The notes below the pieces were generated by a model. It searched no databases, was not told the DNA's origin, and saw nothing but the letters and a program-made list of their open reading frames with translations. Made by a program: the position numbers and the translations under genes. DNA of 14,307 bases, from the NCBI GenBank assembly GCA_947623765.1, contig CANQIG010000027.1, positions 1 to 14,307 of the forward strand, written 5' to 3'. Below, one piece after another: positions 1 through 7,248 of the stretch. The stretch is from an uncultured Clostridia bacterium (GTDB lineage: Bacteria > Bacillota > Clostridia > Oscillospirales > Acutalibacteraceae). Within the stretch, counting starts at the first letter, position 1, and every line of letters begins with the position of its first letter.

Positions 1-2225
1 GAAAACACGCGCCCGCCGCCAAAGAGCCGCACCGCCGCGTCCGGCGAGACGCGCGCACGAGCCATGCGGTCTTCCCCGCCAAGCGACGCCATGCGGCCCG
101 AAAACGCGGGCTTTTCCGCAAAGACCGCGCGCAGCGTGCTCGATTCTCTCGTATTCTCCCGAAAGAGCGAGGCCATCACGGAAAACGCGGCTTCCGGCGC
201 GTTCGCAAGCGTCCGCGCCCCGCCGGGCTTTTCCGTCTGGAGCCCGGGCAGCGCGGAAAGCGCGGCGCGCACCAGTTCGCCGGGCGTGCCGCCGTCCTCG
301 GTCGAAAAGGAGAGGAACAGCTTTTCCGAGGCAAAGCAAGCCGCCGAATACGCGAGGAACCGCTCGTGGAGCATCCGGTCCTCGAGCGCGTCGGAAAGCG
401 GCAGGTCGAGCCGGATCAGCGCCCGCCGTTCCGCGTCGCTGAATACGCCGCCCGGAGAGGGCGTCAGCGGGAACAGACCCTGTCCGCAGCCGAGCAGAAA
501 GACCGCGCGCGGCGCGGAGGGCCGGATGCGGTCCGCCGCGCCGAACGTCACGGTGTCCGCGTTCTGCGGGATGTCGTAGACGCTCTCGCCGCGCACGATC
601 TCCCGCATCAGCCGCCCGAAGACCGCCGGGTCCGTCTCCCGGGTCCCGAGCACGCCCGCCATCTGGTCGAGCACCGACATCAAAAGGTCCCAAAGCCGCT
701 CCTGCGCCGCCGAAAGGTCCGGCCTTCCGGCGAGCTCCAGCTTCCGGCAGAACGCGGGCAGCGTCTCGTCCACGCGAAAGTCGGTCAAAAGCCGGTACAC
801 CGCCGCCGCGATCTCTTCGCCGGAAACGCCCCGGATCGCCGCCGAGAACCGTTCCAGCGGCGAGACGAGCCGCTCCCGCAGCGCGTTCAGTGCATCGAGC
901 CGCTCCTGCGCCTCCCCGTCCATCGGCTTCCCGTACCCCTCCGGGTGCTTCTCAAACGGCGAGAGCCACGCGGCCCGCCCGTTCAGCCGCCATGTAAAGA
1001 TATAGTTTTCGAGTTCGGCGGTCTCCTCCGCCGTGAAGTCGGTCAGGCCGGTCTTCAGCATGGAGAGCAGCGCGTCGGACCGCCAGCCGCCGGTCACCGC
1101 GTCGAACGCCGAGAGCACGAAATGCATCACCGGCTCCGCATCCACCGCGCGCTCCTCGGAGAAAAACGCCGGGATGTCCCACCGCCGAAACGCCGCGGAG
1201 AGCGCCCGGGAATACGTCTCCGCGCTGCGGCAGACGACCGCGATCTCCCGGTACCGGTACCCCTCCTCCATCACGAGGCGGCGCACGGCGGCGGCGGTCT
1301 GCTCCGCCTCCTCGAAGACGTTCCCCGCCTCGAGCACCCGCACCGCGCCGCAGCTCTCCGCCGTTTCGCCTCCAGTCCCCGCGAGCGCCGCTTCCATCGC
1401 GCGGAGCGCGTTGTTCTGGAACCTGTGCATCGTCGAAAAGCGCTTCGGCGCGGCGATGGGCACCCCGTTCTCCCGCGCGATCCGCCGCAGGATCTCCGCC
1501 GTCCGCCGGACGGGCGAAAACAGGTCCCGCTTTTCTGTGTCGAGGTCGTCGGTGCAAAGCGCGACGGACACCCGTTCCGCGCGCCGCAGCGCGTGCGCGA
1601 GGATCTTATATTCCTGCGCGGTAAACCCGTCGAACGCGTCCACCGCAACAAACGCCCCCCCGAAGAAATCCGGGTGGCGTTCGAGCACCGCGTCGAGACG
1701 CGTCAGGTCGTCGAGCGGGTCGAGATACGTCTGCGCGACGAGCGCCTCGTACGCGTCGAAGATCAGCGCGATCTCGCGCAGCTTCTGCGTGAGGCTCCTG
1801 CCCGGCGCGCGCGGCGCTGCGCTGCGGAGCGCGTCCGGCGAAACGCCGCAGATCTTCATCTCGCCCACCGCCGTGAGCATCGTCTCGGTCAGCTTCCCGT
1901 TCGCCGCGCTCTTTTCAAAAAGCGTCAGCCGGTCGACGCAGCTCTCGATCGCGAGCGTCATCAGGATGCGCCGCCCGCCGTCGGTGAGCCGCCGCCCCGC
2001 GCCGCCGCCGTAGCGCCGGAACGCCGCCTCCGCGAGGCGCGTGAAGCTCGTCACCTGCACGCGGTTCGCGGTCTCCACGCCGTACCGCGCGAGCAGCGCG
2101 CTCTCGCTCTCGAAGGTGAACTGTTCCGGCACGATCAAAATCGCGCGGCCCGCCGTTTTCGCGAGCGCCTCCCGGAGATATTCGGTTTTCCCCGTCCCCG
2201 CTCGCCCGAGGATCAGCTCCAGCAT
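1..2225 (-). CDS. addB: AddB, ATP-dependent helicase/deoxyribonuclease subunit B (N-terminal two thirds, cut by window edge)
   Basis: AddB partners AddA in the AddAB complex, the Firmicute counterpart of RecBCD, which resects double-strand breaks for recombination. Reading the minus strand from ATG at 2225 gives an open frame of 741 codons to the window edge. The N-terminus has the AddB-type Walker A (GRAGTGKT, residues 7-14), then VPEQFTFESE and VQVTSFTRLA, which are typical of this family. Further on are YREIAVVCR (about residue 323) and a VFLLGCGQGLFP segment. Family members are about 1,100-1,170 residues. The part beyond the edge should carry the RecB-like nuclease and the Fe-S cysteines; the visible end stops just before the region where the first of these is expected. 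The start is fixed by AAGGAGG with 8 nt spacing. addA would be expected downstream, outside the window. The gene follows spoIIR on the same strand after 93 nt. Confidence 0.93.
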   Translation of the reverse strand, partial: MLELILGRAGTGKTEYLREALAKTAGRAILIVPEQFTFESESALLARYGVETANRVQVTSFTRLAEAAFRRYGGGAGRRLTDGGRRILMTLAIESCVDRLTLFEKSAANGKLTETMLTAVGEMKICGVSPDALRSAAPRAPGRSLTQKLREIALIFDAYEALVAQTYLDPLDDLTRLDAVLERHPDFFGGAFVAVDAFDGFTAQEYKILAHALRRAERVSVALCTDDLDTEKRDLFSPVRRTAEILRRIARENGVPIAAPKRFSTMHRFQNNALRAMEAALAGTGGETAESCGAVRVLEAGNVFEEAEQTAAAVRRLVMEEGYRYREIAVVCRSAETYSRALSAAFRRWDIPAFFSEERAVDAEPVMHFVLSAFDAVTGGWRSDALLSMLKTGLTDFTAEETAELENYIFTWRLNGRAAWLSPFEKHPEGYGKPMDGEAQERLDALNALRERLVSPLERFSAAIRGVSGEEIAAAVYRLLTDFRVDETLPAFCRKLELAGRPDLSAAQERLWDLLMSVLDQMAGVLGTRETDPAVFGRLMREIVRGESVYDIPQNADTVTFGAADRIRPSAPRAVFLLGCGQGLFPLTPSPGGVFSDAERRALIRLDLPLSDALEDRMLHERFLAYSAACFASEKLFLSFSTEDGGTPGELVRAALSALPGLQTEKPGGARTLANAPEAAFSVMASLFRENTRESSTLRAVFAEKPAFSGRMASLGGEDRMARARVSPDAAVRLFGGGRVF

Positions 2226-2249
2226 CGCGGCACCCTCCTTTTCCGTGCG

Positions 2250-2276
2250 AAAAACGGGAAGCCCGCGCTTCCCGTT
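2250..2276 (-). terminator. Rho-independent terminator-like hairpin between spoIIR and addB
   Basis: On the minus strand a perfect 10-bp stem (AACGGGAAGC / GCTTCCCGTT, arms 2267-2276 and 2253-2262) with a 4-nt loop runs into five T residues (2250-2254). It lies 42 nt after the spoIIR stop, so it is well placed to end the spoIIR transcript. It is also downstream of the likely addB promoter, so it sits in the addB leader. Confidence 0.75.
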
Positions 2277-2292
2277 CTCTTCAACTGGAAAA

Positions 2293-2322
2293 AGTATACC
2301 ACGCGGCGCGGCCCGGTGTCAA
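2293..2322 (-). promoter_or_regulatory. Sigma-A promoter for addB, overlapping the spoIIR stop codon
   Basis: Minus-strand TTGACA (2317-2322), an 18-nt spacer and TATACT (2293-2298) preceded by TGG, which gives an extended -10. The TGA inside TTGACA is the stop codon of spoIIR. Transcription would start near 2286, giving a leader of about 60 nt that contains the terminator-like hairpin and the addB ribosome binding site. Confidence 0.75.
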
Positions 2323-2924
2323 GAGCGGGCCGCGTCCCGGTCGAAAAACGCGCGAAGCCGATTGAAGAGCTCCGCCGCAAAGAACCGAAGCTCGTACCGC
2401 TCCGGGTCCGTCGCGATGTCCCCCGCCGCCTCGGGCAGCTCCGCCGACGCGCCGGGCAGACAGAGCGCCGGGAACAGCACACACCACCAGTTGTGTCCCT
2501 TTGCCTCGCCGAGCGACACGCGGAGCGTCCGGTACTTCCCCGCGGGCAGCGCCCCATTCTCATAGACGCGCGTCGGGAAGTACGCGTCGCAGACCTCCGC
2601 CCTCGCGGAATACGGCGCGCCGAGCGCCCTGAGCGTCCGGTCCGCGACGGCCTCCACGGTCTCGAGATGCGTGCAGACCGCCGCCACCGCCTCGCGAAGG
2701 TCCGCCGTCTCGCCATACCATTCGCCGGACGCCGCGAGCACCGCGTCCCGCACGGCGAGCTTCACGGACTGGTCCGTCTCGCTGTCGGAATTCGCGAGGA
2801 TGTGCAGCCGGAGCACGCCGCGTTCGAGCGCGCCGCAGCGCGCCGCGAACGCCGTTCCCTGCAGCAGCACCGTCAGGAGAAATCCGAGCGCCGCCGCCCG
2901 GAACCAAAGGCTCTTTTTTGTCAT
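2319..2924 (-). CDS. spoIIR: SpoIIR, stage II sporulation protein R (forespore signal for pro-sigma-E processing)
   Basis: SpoIIR is made in the forespore, exported to the intermembrane space, and triggers SpoIIGA to process pro-sigma-E in the mother cell. The protein is 201 residues. It starts with a signal peptide or anchor (MTKKSLWFRAAALGFLLTVL, ending near a TAFA-A cleavage-like site). The family core follows: LRLHILANSDSETDQ and VKLAVRDAVL, then LPAGKYRTLRVSLGEAKGHN with a WWCVLFPALC segment. ATG at 2924 was chosen over one 27 nt upstream. It has AGGAGG at 2935-2940 with 10 nt spacing, and the upstream ATG would fall at or before the predicted transcript start. It is divergent from spoVAC and is followed by its own terminator. 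Confidence 0.95.
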   Translation of the reverse strand: MTKKSLWFRAAALGFLLTVLLQGTAFAARCGALERGVLRLHILANSDSETDQSVKLAVRDAVLAASGEWYGETADLREAVAAVCTHLETVEAVADRTLRALGAPYSARAEVCDAYFPTRVYENGALPAGKYRTLRVSLGEAKGHNWWCVLFPALCLPGASAELPEAAGDIATDPERYELRFFAAELFNRLRAFFDRDAARS

Positions 2925-2954
2925 TTCAGGACCGCCTCCTCTTTGTTTCATCCC

Positions 2955-2984
2955 GAATATGGGCGGTTTTTCCGCGCGTTATAC
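2955..2984 (-). promoter_or_regulatory. Putative sigma-F promoter of spoIIR
   Basis: Minus strand GTATA (2980-2984), a 15-nt spacer and GCCCATATTC (2955-2964). This fits the sigma-F pattern GYWTA-N15-GGNNANANTW except at the second G and the last base. The start site would be near 2948, about 24 nt before the ATG. spoIIR is known to be a sigma-F gene in Bacillus subtilis, which supports the reading. Confidence 0.6.
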
Positions 2985-3002
2985 AGCCGTTTTCCCTTTC
3001 GC

Positions 3003-3031
3003 GCATGATTTTGCCCCGAAGGGATAGAATA
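3003..3031 (+). promoter_or_regulatory. Putative forespore (sigma-G/sigma-F) promoter of spoVAC-spoVAD
   Basis: GCATG (3003-3007), a 14-nt spacer and GGATAGAATA (3022-3031). The -35 matches the sigma-G form GHATR. The -10 matches the GGNNANANTW pattern of the forespore factors. The start site would be near 3038, about 35 nt before the TTG start of spoVAC. spoVA operons are known sigma-G targets. The spacer is one base shorter than in the spoIIR promoter. Confidence 0.55.
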
Positions 3032-3072
3032 ACGGCAAAAATCGCGCGTTTCGCGCGGAAGGATGTGCAGCT

Positions 3073-3534
3073 TTGAAACAGAAATCTCCCGCCGCCTATC
3101 AGGCCATGGTGCGGGCGGCGTCGCCCGCGTCGCCGCTCGCGAAGGACTGCCTGCTCGCGTTCCTCACCGGCGGCGCCGTCTGCGCGCTCGGACAGGCGCT
3201 CGTCAACGTCTATATGCTTTTCGGGAAACCCCTCGCCGACGCGCGCACCTGCGTCTCCGTCACCCTGATCTTTCTCTCCGCGCTGCTGACCGCCTGCGGC
3301 GTCTACGACCGCATCGCGAAGTACGCCGGCGCGGGGACGCTCGTGCCGATCACGGGCTTCGCGAACTCCATGGTCTCCCCGGCGATGGAATTTCGGAGCG
3401 AGGGCTATGTGACCGGCCTCGGCGCGAAGCTCTTCACGGTCTCCGGGCCGGTCCTCGTGTTCGGCATCTCCGCCTCGGTGATCTTCGGCGTCCTGCTGTT
3501 TTTCTGGAATCTGCTCACGGGAGGCGCGGCATGA
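3073..3534 (+). CDS. spoVAC: SpoVAC, spore inner-membrane dipicolinate channel component
   Basis: SpoVAC is an inner-membrane protein of the SpoVA complex, which moves Ca-dipicolinic acid into the forespore and releases it at germination; the Bacillus protein acts as a mechanosensitive channel. The 153-residue product is close to the usual length of about 150. It has the family signature GVYDRIAKYAGAGTLVPITG followed by FANSMVSPAMEFRSEG. Hydrophobic segments lie at about 23-48, 60-78 and 118-145, with a more amphipathic one between. The start is TTG at 3073, with AAGGA about 9 nt upstream. No ATG in this frame fits the conserved N-terminus. The stop overlaps the spoVAD start by 4 nt (ATGA), which suggests translational coupling. 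Confidence 0.95.
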   Translation: MKQKSPAAYQAMVRAASPASPLAKDCLLAFLTGGAVCALGQALVNVYMLFGKPLADARTCVSVTLIFLSALLTACGVYDRIAKYAGAGTLVPITGFANSMVSPAMEFRSEGYVTGLGAKLFTVSGPVLVFGISASVIFGVLLFFWNLLTGGAA

Positions 3535-4529
3535 AACGAGTCGGTCAGTACACGCTGCGCTTTGAGCGCTGCCCGGCGATCCTCGGCCACGCGGCGGTCG
3601 GCGGGAAGAAAGAATCCGAGGGCCCGCTCGCCCCGGACTTCGACCAGCTCTTCTCCGATTCCTATTTGAACCAGGAGAGCTGGGAAAAGGCGGAGAGCCG
3701 CCTGCAGACCGAGTCCGCCTCCCTCGCGATCCGGAAAGCGGGCCTTCGGAACACGGACATCCACATGATCTTCGCCGGGGATCTGCTGAACCAGTGCATC
3801 TCGAGCACCTTCGGCCTTCGGAACCTCAACATCCCCTATCTCGGGCAGTACGGCGCGTGCTCGACCATGGCGCAGACGCTCGCCATGGCCGCGATGGCGG
3901 TGGAAAGCGGCGCGGCGACATACGCCGCCGCCGTGACCTCCTCGCATTTCTGCACGGCGGAGCGCCAGTTCCGCACGCCGCTCGAATACGGCGCGCAGCG
4001 CGCGCCCACCGCACAGTGGACCGCCACCGCGTCCGGCGCGGCGGTCCTCGGCATCGGGACGGGCGTCCGCGTGTGCCACGTGACCGTCGGCCGCATCAAG
4101 GATCTCGGCGTCACGGACATGGCGAACATGGGCGCTGCGATGGCCCCGGCGGCGGCGCAGACGCTCCTCGACTTCTTCGCCGATACCTCGACCGCCCCCG
4201 AGGACTACGACGCGATCTACACCGGCGATCTCGGGACCGTCGGCACGGAGCTGCTCCACGCGCTGATGCGCGAAAACGGCGTCCCGCTCTCGCGCCACAA
4301 GGACTGCGGCCTGCTCCTGTACGACAGAGACCGGCAGGACGTCCACGCGGGCGGTTCCGGCTGCGGCTGCTCCGCGTGCGTGCTCTGCGGCCACATTTTG
4401 AACGCGATGGAGCGCGGCGAGGAGAAAAACATCCTCTTCATGGCGACCGGCGCGCTGATGTCCACGACCTCCTCCCAGCAGGGCGAGAGCATCCCGGGCA
4501 TCGCCCACCTCGTCCATCTCTCGGTATAA
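3531..4529 (+). CDS. spoVAD: SpoVAD, dipicolinic acid-binding thiolase-fold protein
   Basis: SpoVAD lies on the outer face of the spore inner membrane and binds dipicolinic acid for its uptake. The 332-residue product matches the usual length of about 338 and has the thiolase-like fold signatures: IFAGDLLNQCISSTFGLRNL, then PYLGQYGACSTMAQTL with Cys110 at the thiolase cysteine position, and GDLGTVGTELL. The C-terminal ALMSTTSSQQGESIPGIAH is also typical. ATG at 3531 is chosen because it overlaps the spoVAC stop and the conserved N-terminus begins here; the frame stays open upstream to 3063 only as a shadow inside spoVAC. A strong hairpin follows directly after the stop, so the operon ends here without spoVAE. 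Confidence 0.96.
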   Translation: MKRVGQYTLRFERCPAILGHAAVGGKKESEGPLAPDFDQLFSDSYLNQESWEKAESRLQTESASLAIRKAGLRNTDIHMIFAGDLLNQCISSTFGLRNLNIPYLGQYGACSTMAQTLAMAAMAVESGAATYAAAVTSSHFCTAERQFRTPLEYGAQRAPTAQWTATASGAAVLGIGTGVRVCHVTVGRIKDLGVTDMANMGAAMAPAAAQTLLDFFADTSTAPEDYDAIYTGDLGTVGTELLHALMRENGVPLSRHKDCGLLLYDRDRQDVHAGGSGCGCSACVLCGHILNAMERGEEKNILFMATGALMSTTSSQQGESIPGIAHLVHLSV

Positions 4530-4574
4530 AAGAAGCCATGGGCTCCGGCCTCGACCGGCGTCCATGGCTTCTTT
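4529..4574. terminator. Bidirectional terminator between convergent spoVAD and proA
   Basis: A perfect 13-bp inverted repeat, AAAGAAGCCATGG (4529-4541) and CCATGGCTTCTTT (4562-4574), flanks a 20-nt loop that holds a small CCGG/CCGG pairing. Short T-rich tails lie on both strands. It fills most of the 63-nt space between the spoVAD stop and the proA stop, so both convergent transcripts can end here. Confidence 0.8.
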
Positions 4575-4592
4575 CATTTGTCTAAAACGCAT

Positions 4593-5852
4593 TCACCGGA
4601 CGTGTCCGTCCCCGGTGACGATATACTTGTACGTCGTGAGTTCCTCGAGGCCCATCGGGCCGCGCGCGTGGAGCTTCTGCGTGGAGATGCCCATCTCGCA
4701 GCCGAGCCCGAATTCGCCGCCGTCCGTAAAGCGCGTGGACGCGTTGACATACACCGCCGCGCTGTCCGTCTCCGCGATAAAGACGTCCGCCGCGTCCCGG
4801 TCCTCGGTGACGATCGCCTCGCTGTGCCCCGTGGAGTGCTGTCTAACGTGCGCCGCCGCCTCCTCCACCGAGCCGACGACCCGCACCGCGAGGATGTAAT
4901 CGAGAAATTCCGTGTCGAAGTCGTTCTCCCCCGCGGGCACAGCGCTTTGCAGGAGCGGCAGCGCTTCCGCATCGGCGCGCAGCTCCACCGGCGGCAGGCC
5001 GTTCTCCCGCCGCTCGGTGACGAGCGCGCGTTCGAGCATCGGCAGGAACCGCGCAGCGACGTCCCGGTGCACGACGCATACCTCCGCCGCGTTGCAGACC
5101 GAAGGCCGACTGGTCTTCGCGTTCACGACGATGCGGACCGCCTTGTCGAGATCCGCGCACCGGTCCACATAGACGTGGCAGATCCCCGTCCCCGTCTCGA
5201 TGCACGGGACGGTCGCCTTTTCCACACACGCGCGGATCAGCCCCGCGCCGCCGCGCGGGATCAGGAGATCGATGTACCCGTTCGCGCGCATCATCGTCTC
5301 GGCGCTCGCGCGCGACGTGTCCTCCATGAGCATCACGAGCGTCCCCGGCAGGCCCGCTTTTTCGAGCCCCGCCCGCAGCGCCGCCGTGATCGCCGCGCAG
5401 CTCCCGTGCGCTTCCTTCCCGCAGCGCAGCACGCATCCGCTGCCGCTCTTTACCGCGAGCGCCGCCGCGTCGGAGGTGACGTTGGGGCGGCTCTCATAGA
5501 TGATCCCGATCACGCCCATCGGCACGGAGACCTTCCGGATCTCGAGTCCGTCCGGCCTCGTATACCGGCGCAGCTCCCGCCCGACGGGATCGGGCAGCGC
5601 CGCCACCGCGCGGACCCCGGCGGCCATCGCATCGATCCGTCCTTTGTCGAGGCGCAGCCGGTCCAGCATCACATCGCTGATCGTTCCCCGCGCCTCTTCC
5701 ATGTCGCGCGCATTCGCGGCAAGGATCGTCTCCGTCTCCCGTTCCAGCGCGTTTGCCATCTCGTAAAGCGCCTGCGTTCTTTCGCGCGCCGGGCCCCCCG
5801 CGAGCGCGCGGGACGCCTCCTTCACGGCGCATAGGATCTCCCCAGTCGTCAT
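4593..5852 (-). CDS. proA: ProA, gamma-glutamyl phosphate reductase
   Basis: ProA reduces gamma-glutamyl phosphate with NADPH to glutamate-5-semialdehyde, the second step of proline synthesis from glutamate, in the cytoplasm. The 419-residue protein has the usual length and an aldehyde-dehydrogenase-like fold. Diagnostic segments are VPMGVIGIIYESRPNVTSDA (110-129), DLLIPRGGAGLI (195-206), ETGTGICHVYVD (219-230) and NAKTSRPSVCNAAEV, with catalytic Cys253. The C-terminus has FGLGCEMGISTQKLHARGPM followed by GLEELTTYKY. The ATG at 5852 overlaps the proB stop by 4 nt, so it is probably translated by coupling as the last gene of the operon. Confidence 0.97.
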   Translation of the reverse strand: MTTGEILCAVKEASRALAGGPARERTQALYEMANALERETETILAANARDMEEARGTISDVMLDRLRLDKGRIDAMAAGVRAVAALPDPVGRELRRYTRPDGLEIRKVSVPMGVIGIIYESRPNVTSDAAALAVKSGSGCVLRCGKEAHGSCAAITAALRAGLEKAGLPGTLVMLMEDTSRASAETMMRANGYIDLLIPRGGAGLIRACVEKATVPCIETGTGICHVYVDRCADLDKAVRIVVNAKTSRPSVCNAAEVCVVHRDVAARFLPMLERALVTERRENGLPPVELRADAEALPLLQSAVPAGENDFDTEFLDYILAVRVVGSVEEAAAHVRQHSTGHSEAIVTEDRDAADVFIAETDSAAVYVNASTRFTDGGEFGLGCEMGISTQKLHARGPMGLEELTTYKYIVTGDGHVR

Positions 5853-6619
5853 AGCTTCTCCTTTCCCGAAAAGCGCGTCCCCACATCCCCGCCGTCCAAG
5901 ATCTCATAGAGGACCGCAGGGTCGCGCCCGTTCGCGATCACCGTCTCGCATCCGTTCTCCCCGGCGATCTTCGCCGCGCGGAGCTTCGTCACCATGCCGC
6001 CGGTCCCGGAGGTGCCCGCGCCGCCCGCGAGCGCTTCGATCTCCGGCGTGATCTCCCGGACGCGCGGGATCAGCCGCGCGTCCGCGCTCGTCCTCGGGTC
6101 CCCGGTGTAGAGCCCATCGATGTCGGAGAGCAGGATCAGCATTTTCGCGCCGATGCTCACCGCAACGATCGCGGCCAGCGTGTCGTTGTCGCCGATCGTC
6201 AGCTCGCTCGTCGCGACGGTATCGTTCTCGTTGACGATGGGCAGCGCGCCGAGCTCGAGGAGCTGCGCCACCGTGTTGATGAAATTCTCTCTGCGCACAT
6301 CGTCGCGGATGTCCTCTGCGGTCAGCAGAAGCTGTGCAACGGTGTGGTTGTATTCGGTAAACAGCCGGTCGTAGGTGTGCATCAGCTCGCACTGTCCGAC
6401 GGCCGCGACGGCCTGCTTCAGCGCGAGCGCCTCCGGGCGCGCCTTGAGGGAGAGCTTCCCCATCCCCATGCCGACCGCGCCGGAGGAGACGAGGATCACC
6501 TCGTACCCGGCGTTTTTGAGATCGCTCAGCACCTTGACCAGATTCTCCATGTGCCGGATATTCAGGTGTCCCGTGGCATACGCCAGCGTGGACGTCCCCA
6601 CCTTCACGACGATCCTCAT
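5849..6619 (-). CDS. proB: ProB, glutamate 5-kinase (short form without PUA domain)
   Basis: ProB phosphorylates glutamate with ATP to gamma-glutamyl phosphate, the first and usually proline-inhibited step of proline synthesis. The 256-residue protein is a single amino-acid-kinase domain: RIVVKVGTSTL at the N-terminus, LVSSGAVGMGMGKL, PIVNENDTV, then IGDNDTLAAIVA, LSDIDGLYTGDPR and GTGGMVTKLRAAKIA. Enterobacterial ProB is about 367 residues because of a C-terminal PUA domain, which is absent here; short forms are known in other bacteria. ATG at 6619 overlaps the stop of the upstream flavoprotein gene by 4 nt, and its own stop overlaps proA by 4 nt, so the product would be channelled directly to ProA made from the same message. 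Confidence 0.96.
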   Translation of the reverse strand: MRIVVKVGTSTLAYATGHLNIRHMENLVKVLSDLKNAGYEVILVSSGAVGMGMGKLSLKARPEALALKQAVAAVGQCELMHTYDRLFTEYNHTVAQLLLTAEDIRDDVRRENFINTVAQLLELGALPIVNENDTVATSELTIGDNDTLAAIVAVSIGAKMLILLSDIDGLYTGDPRTSADARLIPRVREITPEIEALAGGAGTSGTGGMVTKLRAAKIAGENGCETVIANGRDPAVLYEILDGGDVGTRFSGKEKL

Positions 6620-7200
6620 TTTGTTCCCTCCTCAGGCTCTCCAAAATCCGCAAATGCGTTCAGGAACGCCGCCGCGACGCCGAGCCCGCTGACCGCCGCC
6701 ATGTCCTTTTCGGCGGGCTGCGTGTTCGTGTTGTGGGAGACGACCGGCGGGAAGATGTCGACGACGTTCATCTGGTGCAGCAGGACCTTCGCGGTCTCGA
6801 AGGCGCGCTCGCTGCTCCCGTCCCCGCCGCCGACGAGGATCACCGCGCCGCGCTTCGGCTTTTTGACCGGCTCCACTTTGCGGAAAAAGCGCGCACAGTA
6901 ATACGCCTGCAGCCGGCTGAGCACCGTCAGAAGCGGCGCGGAAAGCTCCGAGAACCAGATCGGCGAGGCGATCACGATGTTGTCCGCCGCTTCGATCGAC
7001 GCGTAGACGTTCCGCATCCCGTCCCGGACGGCACAGCCCGGCTCCGTCTTGCAGCGCCTGCAGTCCCTGCACGGGCGGATGTTCGCCGTGGCGGTCTCCA
7101 CCACCTCCACCTCTCCCTTGAGATTCGCCGCAAGGATGCGGACGAGCGCGGCGGTGTCGCCGTTTTTCCGGGGCGAACCGTTGAAGATCAGCGTTTTCAT
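6616..7200 (-). CDS. Flavodoxin-fold NAD(P)H-dependent FMN oxidoreductase, iron-sulfur flavoprotein type
   Basis: A 194-residue flavodoxin-like protein. The N-terminus MKTLIFNGSPRKNGDTAALV is the phosphate-binding loop for FMN of this family, and ASPIWFSELSAPLLTVLSRL is the second flavin-contact region. Residues 44-56 hold C-X2-C-X2-C-X5-C, the compact cysteine motif of iron-sulfur flavoproteins, so a 4Fe-4S cluster is possible; many relatives keep these cysteines without proof of a cluster. The physiological electron partner is unknown. ATG at 7200 is chosen because GGAGG lies 6 nt upstream and the fold starts exactly there; longer in-frame starts (to 7347) run into the repeat array. Its stop overlaps proB by 4 nt, so it is the first gene of the proline operon, an unusual partner. 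Confidence 0.88.
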   Translation of the reverse strand: MKTLIFNGSPRKNGDTAALVRILAANLKGEVEVVETATANIRPCRDCRRCKTEPGCAVRDGMRNVYASIEAADNIVIASPIWFSELSAPLLTVLSRLQAYYCARFFRKVEPVKKPKRGAVILVGGGDGSSERAFETAKVLLHQMNVVDIFPPVVSHNTNTQPAEKDMAAVSGLGVAAAFLNAFADFGEPEEGTK

Positions 7201-7248
7201 AAAAGCCTCCAAACGCATAAGCGAAAATCTGCGTTCATGATCCCAAAC

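Noticed and set aside
366..3008. Very long plus-strand open frame (880 codons) across addB and spoIIR
   Set aside because: It is antisense to two recognised genes, its product is dominated by Arg, Pro and Ala, it has no family motif, and it runs through the addB promoter and hairpin. It is a by-product of high-GC codon use.
3063..3530. Extended spoVAD start inside spoVAC
   Set aside because: The extra part is out of frame with spoVAC and Arg-rich; the family N-terminus begins at 3531 in an ATGA overlap.
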